A stretch of 8,017 nt of DNA from Deltaproteobacteria bacterium (GTDB lineage: Bacteria; Desulfobacterota; Desulfobulbia; Desulfobulbales; Desulfocapsaceae), in contig JAJYAX010000055.1 of the NCBI GenBank assembly GCA_021779275.1, positions 1 to 8,017 on the forward strand, read 5' to 3'. A model generated the notes under the pieces. The model saw only the letters and a list, made by a program, of their open reading frames with translations. It was not told where the DNA came from and did no database searches. Within the stretch, counting starts at the first letter, position 1, and each line of letters starts with the position of its first letter. Position numbers and translations under genes: made by a program. Positions 1 to 6,227 of the stretch are shown piece by piece.

Positions 1-2
1 TG

Positions 3-53
3 GGGTGCCTGCATAATTACCGGCCCGAGGATACCCGCTACTATCCGATATGA
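3..53 (+). CDS. Possible C-terminal tail of an upstream gene
   Basis: The reading frame starting at base 3 is open from the window edge to a TGA at 51-53 and would end in ...NYRPEDTRYYPI. It could be the last 16 codons of a gene that lies mostly outside the window. A second frame starting at base 1 is open to a TAA at 139-141, so the choice is not certain. The shorter tail leaves a normal intergenic space before the candidate promoter at 74-102. No family can be assigned from so little sequence. Confidence 0.2.
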   Translation, partial: GCLHNYRPEDTRYYPI

Positions 54-73
54 AAAAACCTTGACGGCGGCAA

Positions 74-102
74 TTGAAAAGTCGGACATTTCCTGGTATG
101 CT
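74..102 (+). promoter_or_regulatory. Candidate sigma-70-type promoter upstream of pstS
   Basis: TTGAAA at 74-79 and TATGCT at 97-102 are separated by 17 nt, which is the preferred spacing for a housekeeping promoter. Transcription would start near 109, leaving a leader of about 90 nt before the pstS ATG at 199. Both hexamers deviate from consensus. Pst operons are often driven by PhoB-assisted promoters with poor -35 elements, so this may be a basal promoter or a chance match. Confidence 0.35.
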
Positions 103-118
103 GGCGTCCAAAAGGTGT

Positions 119-142
119 CTGTTTGTAATAATTACCTGTAAT
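119..142 (+). promoter_or_regulatory. Possible operator: repeated TGTAAT / ATTAC elements before pstS
   Basis: TGTAAT occurs at 124-129 and again at 137-142, with an inverted copy ATTAC at 131-135 between them, so GTAAT-a-ATTAC and ATTAC-ct-GTAAT are both perfect inverted repeats. CTGT also occurs at 119-122 and 136-139. CTGT resembles the E. coli Pho box half-site CTGTCAT, but the spacing here (13 or 17 nt) is not the 11-nt period of a canonical Pho box. The position in the pstS leader suits a regulator site. That it binds PhoB or any other protein is inference. Confidence 0.28.
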
Positions 143-198
143 TGCATTAGAAAACGAAAATAATTGAGAAAAAACCATCCGGAACGGGGAGTGAATAC

Positions 199-1071
199 AT
201 GAAGATACGTGCAACGATACTCGGCGCCCTGGGCATACTGGGCCTGAACGCGATGCTGGTTTACGGTGCGGGCAATGTTATCCAGAATAAAGGTTCCGAT
301 ACCCTGGTCAATGTGGCCCAGGCCTGGGCCGAGGCCTACCAGAAGGTCAGGCCGGATGTCTCGGTCGCCGTCAGTGGCGGCGGCTCGGGGACCGGGATCG
401 CCGCCTTGATCAACGGGACGGTGGATTTAGCCAATACCAGCCGGAAGATTGAGAGGATTGAAAAAAATCAGGCCAAGAAAAACGGCCACGATCCCATTGA
501 ATTCATAGTCGGCTATGATGCGTTGGCGGTCTTTCTCAACAAGCAGAATCCGCTTACCACCATCAGCCTGGAGAAACTGGCCGGGATCTACGGGGAAGGC
601 GGTAAGATTGTCCGCTGGGATCAGCTGGGCGTCAAGGTTCCCGGGTGTACCGGACAGGAGATCATCCGGGTGAGCCGTCAGAACAATTCCGGCACCTATG
701 CCTATTTTCGTGAGGAGGTCCTGAATAATTTGGATTATAAAGCCGGTTCCATGGACATGCATGGCTCCAAGGATGTAACGGATCTGGTGGAAAAGACCCC
801 CTGCGCCATCGGCTACAGCGGTCTTGCCTATGACACCGATAATGTGAAAATGCTCTGCATCTCGAAAAAGGAAGGGGAAAAATGCATTCAACCCTCGGAG
901 ACCACGGCATCGGATAAGACCTATCCCATCGCCCGGCCGCTGTTTATGTATACGAGCGGCCAGCCGGCCGGAGAGGTGAAAAAATATCTGGACTGGATTC
1001 TCAGTGATGAAGGGCAGTGCATCATCAAGAAAAAGGGTTATGCGCCCGTGCGGCAGGTAAAGTGTGAGTAG
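199..1071 (+). CDS. pstS: Phosphate ABC transporter, periplasmic phosphate-binding protein PstS
   Basis: This is the secreted receptor that binds inorganic phosphate and delivers it to the PstC/PstA channel. The 290-residue protein begins with a signal peptide (charged MKIR, hydrophobic core to about residue 22, probable cleavage after the A of VYGA near residue 24). Phosphate-contact motifs of the family are visible: GSDT (32-35), SGGGSGTG (59-66), VDLANTSR (75-82) and the SRQNNSGTY segment (159-167) carrying the Arg and Ser-Gly-Thr ligands. Length is in the shorter part of the PstS range. The ATG at 199 is supported by GGGGAG at 186-191, seven nt upstream. It is the first gene of the operon, with phoU 62 nt downstream. 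The protein has six cysteines (150, 202, 220, 229, 274, 289), which is many for a PstS and compatible with periplasmic disulfides. Family assignment is secure; phosphate specificity is inferred from motifs and context. Confidence 0.96.
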   Translation: MKIRATILGALGILGLNAMLVYGAGNVIQNKGSDTLVNVAQAWAEAYQKVRPDVSVAVSGGGSGTGIAALINGTVDLANTSRKIERIEKNQAKKNGHDPIEFIVGYDALAVFLNKQNPLTTISLEKLAGIYGEGGKIVRWDQLGVKVPGCTGQEIIRVSRQNNSGTYAYFREEVLNNLDYKAGSMDMHGSKDVTDLVEKTPCAIGYSGLAYDTDNVKMLCISKKEGEKCIQPSETTASDKTYPIARPLFMYTSGQPAGEVKKYLDWILSDEGQCIIKKKGYAPVRQVKCE

Positions 1072-1133
1072 GACCGTGGGCTCACCGGACAGAATTGACG
1101 GAGCACCCAGATGGTGAAGACGGAGAGGGTCAT

Positions 1134-2234
1134 ATGAGTCATTACGAAGAACGCCTGGAACATGATATGCTCCTGATCCGTCAGAAGACCAGGGATCTGG
1201 GTGAAAAGGCCGAGACGGCCATCAGGGATGCGATCCATGCCCTTCTTGCCGGGAATCACCCCCTGTCCTATGAGACCATCATCAGGGACAATGTGATCAA
1301 TCGGGACAATGAAGAGATCACCCGGATGTGCTATGCCTTCATTGCCCGGCATCTCCCCAGCGCCGGGCATCTGCGCCGGGTGTCGTCAATCCTGCATGTG
1401 TGTGTCTTTCTGGAGAGGATCGGCGATCAGGCCGTCGGGATCTCCAAGGTGGCCGTCAATCTGACCCAGTCTCTGGATGAGACGATGACCAGGCATGTGG
1501 AACGTCTGGAAGAGGAGTCCCGGCATATGCTTCACCAGGCCGTCACCTCCTTCAACGAGGACAATATCGAGCTGGCCCGAAGCACGAAGCTCCTCGATTC
1601 CCAGGTCGACCACACCTTTCAGAACGCCTTCAAGGATCTCTCCAACGAAAACAACAAGGCAACCTGGACCATCCGGGATCTGCTCGGGCTGCTGTCGGTC
1701 TTCTACTCCCTGGAGCGGGTCAGCGACCTCTCGAAAAATATCTGTGAAAAAACCATCTTCTCCGTCGCCGGCGAAATGAAGATACGAAAACCGGTGAAGA
1801 TCCTGTTCGTGGCCGATTCCAACAATTACCTGTGCCGGATGGCGGAGTCCATCGGTAAAAAATCGTTCTCGCGCTGCGGCGTCTTTGCCAGCGCCGGACG
1901 GGTCCGGAGCAGCGAGGCCGAACCCGCTTTTGCCCGGTTCATGCAGGAGTACGGGATCGATTTTGAAGCAAGCAGTTACACCACCATCGAGATGCTGCCG
2001 CGGCTGGATGAGTTTAACGTCATTGTCGGTCTGCAGGGTCCTGTGAGTTCGTATATTTCCATCATTCCGTTCAATGTGGTGGTCCTGGAATGGCAGGTGG
2101 GGCCGCCTTTGTCCGCGATCCCCGAGGCCGAAAAACACCAGCAATTCAAGGATTCGTTTCGGATCCTGTCCGAGAAAATCCATGATCTGATGGAGATAAT
2201 GCGGGGGAAGGAGGCTGTCTGTGGGCCAAGTTGA
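1134..2234 (+). CDS. phoU: PhoU-type regulator fused to a degenerate LMW-phosphatase/ArsC-like domain
   Basis: The N-terminal 215 residues form the two three-helix bundles of PhoU, with both metal-binding E-x3-D motifs present: ERIGD (94-98) and ERVSD (194-198). PhoU normally works at the inner face of the membrane with the Pst transporter and the PhoR kinase to repress the Pho response when phosphate is plentiful. Residues 219-355 add a second domain that resembles low-molecular-weight tyrosine phosphatase/arsenate reductase: KILFVADSNNYLCRMAE aligns without gaps to the usual KILFVCxGNxCRSxMAE loop, followed by an SAG segment (253-255) and a strand ending VLEWQVGPP (317-325). The catalytic Cys, Arg and general-acid Asp positions are Ala227, Leu233 and Gly323, so catalysis is not expected. 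The ATG at 1134 (366 aa) is preferred over a TTG at 1095 because GGAGAGG at 1122-1128 lies just upstream; the TTG would add 13 residues. The 3' end overlaps pstC by 14 nt. The PhoU call is secure; the second domain is identified from motif alignment by eye. Confidence 0.92.
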   Translation: MSHYEERLEHDMLLIRQKTRDLGEKAETAIRDAIHALLAGNHPLSYETIIRDNVINRDNEEITRMCYAFIARHLPSAGHLRRVSSILHVCVFLERIGDQAVGISKVAVNLTQSLDETMTRHVERLEEESRHMLHQAVTSFNEDNIELARSTKLLDSQVDHTFQNAFKDLSNENNKATWTIRDLLGLLSVFYSLERVSDLSKNICEKTIFSVAGEMKIRKPVKILFVADSNNYLCRMAESIGKKSFSRCGVFASAGRVRSSEAEPAFARFMQEYGIDFEASSYTTIEMLPRLDEFNVIVGLQGPVSSYISIIPFNVVVLEWQVGPPLSAIPEAEKHQQFKDSFRILSEKIHDLMEIMRGKEAVCGPS

Positions 2235-3348
2235 CACACCCCCCAGCGCGCGCAAGGCGGACCGGCGGAATCTCGACTGGTTCATCGACAAGGCGGTGCA
2301 GGTCCTGGTCTTTATTGCCGGGATATCGGCGATTATTTTTATAATCGGCATCTTTGTCTTCATAACCAAGGAGGGGGTCGGGTTTATCTTCAAATCCAAC
2401 TATGCCCTGAGCGAACCCGTGTTCGGTCTCCTGGAAAAACAGAAGATGCCGGAAGATCAGCTTGATGCGCTGACGGATCTGGCCGGAAAAAAATTTGCGA
2501 CAGCGGAAGATCTGCTGAAGGCCGTCGAAGGGGTTATCGGGGTCGAGGGGGCGGCAAAGTACAAAGATATCCTGATCACCAAGTCACTGGATCAGCCCTT
2601 CAACCTGAAGACCTTTTTTACTTCCCCCAAATGGGCGCCGACCTCCGAGGTCAAACCGACATACGGGGCCCTGGCCTTGATGGTCGGTACGGCCAGCGTC
2701 ACCGGTCTGGCCATGCTGATTGCGATTCCCTTCTCCCTCGGGGCCGCCATCTATATTGGTGAATTCGCCACCGGCCGGACCCGGGAATTCCTGAAAATCC
2801 TGGTGGAACTGCTGGCGGCTATCCCGTCGGTGGTCTGGGGCTTCATCGGCCTCTCCATTATGAATCCGCTGATCATCAAACTCTTCAACGTGCCCATCGG
2901 CCTGAATGTGCTGAACGCGGGTGTAATCCTCGGACTGATGGCCGCCCCGATTATGACTACCATCGCCGAAGATGCGTTGAAGGCCGTACCCGATCGGTAC
3001 CGCGAAGCGGCCGAGGCCATGGGGGCCACCCGCTGGCAGGTCATCCTCAAGGTGGTGCTGCCCGCCGCCAAGAGCGGCCTGGTGGCGGCGATCCTGCTGG
3101 GGGTCGGCCGGGGCTTCGGGGAGACCATGGCGGTGCTGATGGCCACCGGCCACTCAATCAACCTGCCCACCAGCATCTTTGATTCGGTGCGGGCCATGAC
3201 CGCCACCATTGCGGCGGAGCTGGGCGAGGCCGCCGTCGGTTCGGATCACTATCAGGCCCTGTTCACCCTGGGTATTTTCCTATTCCTCGTCACCTTCCTG
3301 ATCAATCTCACCGCGGATCTGGTTCTGCGCGGAATTCGTAAGGAGTAG
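2221..3348 (+). CDS. pstC: Phosphate ABC transporter permease PstC with a large periplasmic insert
   Basis: This is one of the two inner-membrane subunits that form the phosphate channel. A cytoplasmic N-tail (1-22) precedes the first membrane helix (about 24-48). The core permease domain runs from about 148 to 368 with further helices near 150-180, 193-215, 230-250, 285-308 and 347-368. The EAA loop that docks onto the ATPase is clear: YREAAEAMGATRWQVILK at 260-277. At 375 residues it is longer than most PstC proteins (about 290-330). The extra length lies between helix 1 and the FFTSPKWAPTSE segment (132-143): residues about 62-130 form a soluble, mostly helical segment predicted to face the periplasm. 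The GTG start at 2221 has a strong AAGGAGG at 2208-2214 and lies inside the end of phoU, suggesting translational coupling. pstA follows after 3 nt. Confidence 0.95.
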   Translation: MGQVDTPPSARKADRRNLDWFIDKAVQVLVFIAGISAIIFIIGIFVFITKEGVGFIFKSNYALSEPVFGLLEKQKMPEDQLDALTDLAGKKFATAEDLLKAVEGVIGVEGAAKYKDILITKSLDQPFNLKTFFTSPKWAPTSEVKPTYGALALMVGTASVTGLAMLIAIPFSLGAAIYIGEFATGRTREFLKILVELLAAIPSVVWGFIGLSIMNPLIIKLFNVPIGLNVLNAGVILGLMAAPIMTTIAEDALKAVPDRYREAAEAMGATRWQVILKVVLPAAKSGLVAAILLGVGRGFGETMAVLMATGHSINLPTSIFDSVRAMTATIAAELGEAAVGSDHYQALFTLGIFLFLVTFLINLTADLVLRGIRKE

Positions 3349-3351
3349 CGC

Positions 3352-4221
3352 ATGTTCGAGGCCTCCGAACTCAATATCCGTAACCGGAAGGTGCAACGGC
3401 TTTTTAGGATTCTGTTCCTGCTGATGACCCTCCTGCTGATCCTGCCGGTTGCCATTATCCTGGCGATTCTGACCTGGAAGGGCAGTTCGGTGATCAACCT
3501 GAGTTTCCTTTTTACCAGTCCCACGGAAGGAATGACCGCGGGGGGGATCTTTCCCGCCCTGATCGGGACCATCTGGCTGGTCAGCGTGGCGCTCCTGTTC
3601 TCGGTGCCGCTGGGTGTGGCGGCGGCGGTCTACCTCAGCGAATATGCCCGGGATAACTGGTTTACCAGGACCATAAACCTGGCCATTATCAATCTGGCGG
3701 GGGTCCCGTCCATTGTCCATGCCCTGTTCGGGGTCGGCGCCTTCGTCCTCTTTTTCAAGTTTGGCACCTGTATCCTGGCGGCGAGTCTGACGCTCGGGAT
3801 CATGACCCTGCCGGTGGTGATCGTCTCGACCTGGAATGCCCTGCAGGCGGTGCCGATGGCCTTTAGGGAGGCCTGCTGGAACATGGGGGCGACAAAATGG
3901 CAGACCATCCGCAGGATCGTCCTGCCCAACTCAATCAGCGGAATCCTGACCGGCATCATCCTGATGGTCTCGCAGACCGCAGGAGAGACAGCCCCGATCA
4001 TGTTTACCGGCGCGGCCTTTTTCCTGCCGCACCTGCCGCACTCCGTTTTTGACCAGACCATGGCCCTGTCCCTGCACCTGTTCGTACTCGCGACGCAGGT
4101 GCCGGGCGTCCCCGAAGATCTCCCCTACGGGGTGGCCTTTGTCCTGATCGCCCTGGTGATGGTGATGAATTCTCTTTCCATAGCCTTTCGGGTCTATCTT
4201 CGAGGCAAGAAAAAATGGTGA
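3352..4221 (+). CDS. pstA: Phosphate ABC transporter permease PstA
   Basis: This is the partner permease of PstC in the inner membrane. The 289-residue protein has six likely membrane helices (about 17-41, 66-95, 106-132, 140-162, 196-215, 256-280). The EAA docking loop is intact: FREACWNMGATKWQTIRRIV at 171-190, matching the PstC loop in style. The SQTAGETAPIMFTGAA segment (207-222) is typical of PstA. Length is normal for the family. The ATG at 3352 is preceded by AAGGAG at 3340-3345, which overlaps the end of pstC. No defect is seen in the docking loop, in contrast to the changes in the two ATPases that follow 12 nt downstream. Confidence 0.96.
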   Translation: MFEASELNIRNRKVQRLFRILFLLMTLLLILPVAIILAILTWKGSSVINLSFLFTSPTEGMTAGGIFPALIGTIWLVSVALLFSVPLGVAAAVYLSEYARDNWFTRTINLAIINLAGVPSIVHALFGVGAFVLFFKFGTCILAASLTLGIMTLPVVIVSTWNALQAVPMAFREACWNMGATKWQTIRRIVLPNSISGILTGIILMVSQTAGETAPIMFTGAAFFLPHLPHSVFDQTMALSLHLFVLATQVPGVPEDLPYGVAFVLIALVMVMNSLSIAFRVYLRGKKKW

Positions 4222-4233
4222 ACAGGGAGGGTT

Positions 4234-5013
4234 ATGGTCTCACTTCCGCATAGTGTTAATCCGGTCAAACTCGCAGTCGATGATGTTGCCGTCAGTTACA
4301 GCGGCAAAACCGTTCTCAAGGGTGTCACCTTTGACATTCATGAACATGAGATCTTTGGGATTATCGGTCCCGCCAACAGCGGCAAGACCTCGTTTCTGAA
4401 GACGCTGAATCGCATGGACATCTTCAATCCGGCCATGTCGTTTACCGGCCGGATCAGTTTCAGCGGTCAGGATATCCGGACATGGCGTAACGTCTACAGC
4501 CTGAGGAGCCGGATAGGCGTGGTCTTTCCGCTTCCTGTCGGCCTGCCGCTCACCGTGTATGAGAATGTCGCTTTCGCCCCGCGGCTGGCCGGGGTTTCCC
4601 GGAAGGAAGATCTGGATATCATCGTCGAGCGGTGTCTGGCCCGGGCGGCCCTGTGGGATGAGGTCAAAGACCGGCTCGAAACGCTGGGCAGCCTGCTCTC
4701 GGGAGGTCAACAGCAACGTCTGACCATCGCCCGGGCCCTGTCGCAGGATCCGGAGCTGTTGATGCTGGATGAGTTTTCCATTGCCGTTGATCCGGTGACC
4801 ACCATGCGGATCGAGGATGTCCTGAAGGACTTGAAGAAGGAGATAACCATCGTGCTGGTCACCAATCTGGTGCAGCAGGCCCGCAGGCTTGCCGACCGGA
4901 TGGCCCTGTTCCTGGATGGGGAGGTGGTAGAGGTCGGCGTGACCGAGGAGATGTTCGCCGGTCACGTGAAAGACCAGCGGACCAAAGATTATTTAGACGG
5001 AAGGTTTGGTTGA
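4234..5013 (+). CDS. pstB: Phosphate ABC transporter ATP-binding subunit PstB1 (degenerate Q-loop and switch His)
   Basis: This is a PstB-family ATPase of 259 residues that should sit under PstC/PstA. Walker A is GPANSGKT (45-52), the signature LSGGQ (155-159) is perfect, and Walker B LLMLDE (175-180) keeps the catalytic Glu180. The C-terminus KDYLDGRFG is a PstB hallmark. Two key positions are changed: the Q-loop, normally VGMVFQ, reads IGVVFP (Pro99, codon 4528-4530), and the switch His of VTHN is Asn211 (4864-4866). The D-loop is IAVD rather than SALD, and Phe181 replaces the usual Pro after Walker B. These losses predict poor hydrolysis at the site built from its own Walker motifs, while its signature can complete the partner's site. 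The start has GGGAGG at 4225-4230 with a short 3-nt gap. It is followed immediately by a second pstB, and the reading frame is intact, so it is unlikely to be a dead gene. Confidence 0.93.
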   Translation: MVSLPHSVNPVKLAVDDVAVSYSGKTVLKGVTFDIHEHEIFGIIGPANSGKTSFLKTLNRMDIFNPAMSFTGRISFSGQDIRTWRNVYSLRSRIGVVFPLPVGLPLTVYENVAFAPRLAGVSRKEDLDIIVERCLARAALWDEVKDRLETLGSLLSGGQQQRLTIARALSQDPELLMLDEFSIAVDPVTTMRIEDVLKDLKKEITIVLVTNLVQQARRLADRMALFLDGEVVEVGVTEEMFAGHVKDQRTKDYLDGRFG

Positions 5014-5015
5014 GA

Positions 5016-5807
5016 ATGAGCATGATTGCAGGCATTGAACCGGTCAACGCCGTCGAGACCATCGGTCTGAACCTCTGGTACGGAACCTTCCAGGCCCTGA
5101 TGGATGTCAATATCCGGGTCAAGAAAGGGATTATAACCTCGCTTATCGGACCGTCGGGCTGCGGCAAATCGACCTTGCTGCGCAGCATCAACCGGATTAA
5201 CGAGCGGCTGGGCTATGTCCGGGTGGAGGGGGCCATCAGGGTCCTGGAAGAGAATATCTATGCCGGGGATGTTGAACCGGTCCAGCTGCGCAAACAGGTG
5301 GGGATGGTCTTCCAGCGCCCCAATCCGCTTCCCCTGTCTATCAGGGAAAACGTACTGTTCGGCCATGGGATTCATACCCCGGCTTCCGGGAAGATCTCGC
5401 GCGCCGAGGCGGATGGCATTGTCGAAAAGGCCCTCCGGCAGGTCCTGCTGTGGGATAAGGTCAAGGACCGCTTGAAAAAGAAGGCCACCTCTCTGTCGCT
5501 TGAGGAACAGCAGAAGCTGTGTATCGCCCGTCTTCTGCCGGTCCAGCCCCAGGTGCTGCTGATGGATGAACCCTGCTCGGCCCTCGACCCCAAGGGAACC
5601 GAGGCAGTGGAAGAGCTGTTATGGGATCTCAGAGGGCAGTTCACCATCCTGATTGTGACCCATAATATGGCCCAGGCCCGCCGGGCCAGCGACGAATGCG
5701 CCTTCATGCTCATGGGTGAACTCATTGAGCATGAGACAACCGAGGAGATATTCGTCACCCCGAGGAATCCAAAAACCGCCGATTATATTGAAGGGCGGTA
5801 TGGTTGA
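5016..5807 (+). CDS. pstB: Phosphate ABC transporter ATP-binding subunit PstB2 (degenerate signature motif)
   Basis: This second PstB-family ATPase has 263 residues from the ATG at 5016. Walker A GPSGCGKST (45-53), the Q-loop VGMVFQRPNPLP (95-106), Walker B LLMDEPCSALDP (181-192) and the switch motif VTHN with His216 are all canonical PstB. The ABC signature is not: LSGGQQQR is replaced by LSLEEQQK (160-167; codons from 5493), with both glycines that contact the ATP gamma-phosphate lost. The C-terminus TADYIEGRYG is typical. The pattern is the mirror image of PstB1, so the two proteins together contain one full set of motifs. Start choice: a TTG at 5010 overlaps the pstB1 stop and has GGAAGG at 4999-5004 at better spacing (5 nt), while the ATG at 5016 is 11 nt from it; the ATG at 5022 is a third option. 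It is the last recognisable pst gene of the operon. Confidence 0.93.
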   Translation: MSMIAGIEPVNAVETIGLNLWYGTFQALMDVNIRVKKGIITSLIGPSGCGKSTLLRSINRINERLGYVRVEGAIRVLEENIYAGDVEPVQLRKQVGMVFQRPNPLPLSIRENVLFGHGIHTPASGKISRAEADGIVEKALRQVLLWDKVKDRLKKKATSLSLEEQQKLCIARLLPVQPQVLLMDEPCSALDPKGTEAVEELLWDLRGQFTILIVTHNMAQARRASDECAFMLMGELIEHETTEEIFVTPRNPKTADYIEGRYG

Positions 5808-5862
5808 TACCGGAGAAGCATACCTCTACCGCTGAAGGATGCCAGCTGAGGAAAAAGAAACC

Positions 5863-6132
5863 ATGGAAATTATCATCGGCTCGATACCACCGCTGGGCCC
5901 GCCGCCAAACAGACCTCCTGAGACCGGTCCGACCATCGAGGCCCATCTTCTGCATATACGTCCGCCCCGCAAGGGGATAGCGGGGCCTTCCGGCATGGAG
6001 CGCCGGGGAAAGAAGGTCAATGACCCGCAAAAAGGGCGGGTGCTCACCATCCTGGTCCCTGATGCCGACTCTCTGCCCAAGGATATCGATTCGGAGAAAT
6101 ACAAGATCATCCTTCGGTTCGTCCGTAAATAA
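5863..6132 (+). CDS. Small proline-rich hypothetical protein
   Basis: I do not recognise this gene. From the ATG at 5863 it encodes 89 residues; an in-frame ATG at 5839 would give 97 but has no usable ribosome binding site, while GAGGA at 5848-5852 lies 10 nt before 5863. The N-terminal half is rich in Pro and Gly (SIPPLGPPPNRPPETGP) and probably unstructured. The C-terminal third (GRVLTILVPDADSLPKDIDS and the end YKIILRFVRK) alternates hydrophobic residues in a way that suggests beta strands. No signal peptide, membrane helix or cysteine is seen. It lies 55 nt after pstB2 on the same strand and may be read through from the pst operon. Codon choice in the second half looks like that of its neighbours. 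A longer open frame lies antisense at 5755-6210, but it overlaps the end of pstB2 and has no recognisable protein features. Confidence 0.5.
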   Translation: MEIIIGSIPPLGPPPNRPPETGPTIEAHLLHIRPPRKGIAGPSGMERRGKKVNDPQKGRVLTILVPDADSLPKDIDSEKYKIILRFVRK

Positions 6133-6142
6133 GGGGCCGGAG

Positions 6143-6181
6143 GTCAGGTGTATCATTTCCGGCGGTGCATGATAAACTGAC
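6143..6181. repeat. Imperfect inverted repeat between the small gene and the flavoprotein remnant
   Basis: GTCAGGTGTATCAT at 6143-6156 pairs with ATGATAAACTGAC at 6169-6181 across a 12-nt spacer, with one mismatch and one bulged base. A second, shorter inverted repeat GCCGGA / TCCGGC (6136-6141 and 6158-6163) partly overlaps it and would compete with it. There is no T-tract, so it is not a standard intrinsic terminator. It could be a dyad operator, an RNA hairpin, or a scar of the rearrangements that damaged the following gene. Confidence 0.35.
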
Positions 6182-6227
6182 GTACCAGCATGTCTTTTAC
6201 GTGATTTCAAGCAGAAAGGAGGCGCCT

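Noticed and set aside
1095..1133. Upstream TTG start extending PhoU by 13 residues
   Set aside because: The added residues are not PhoU-like, and the ATG at 1134 has a clear GGAGAGG just upstream.
1386..2399. 337-residue minus-strand open frame
   Set aside because: It is antisense to phoU and the start of pstC, both of which have clear family motifs; its composition is typical of a shadow frame.
4234..5807. The two pstB genes as decaying pseudogenes
   Set aside because: Both frames are intact, tightly spaced, of normal length and keep all other PstB features. The lost motifs are complementary rather than random.
5796..5812. Short hairpin CGGTAT-GGTTG-ATACCG over the pstB2 stop as an operon terminator
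   Set aside because: The stem is only 6 bp, it includes coding bases, and no T-tract follows; a rho-independent terminator is not supported.
5755..6210. 151-residue minus-strand open frame opposite the small proline-rich gene
   Set aside because: It overlaps the end of pstB2 on the other strand, has no recognisable motif, and no good start site was seen. It cannot be fully excluded in the part beyond pstB2.
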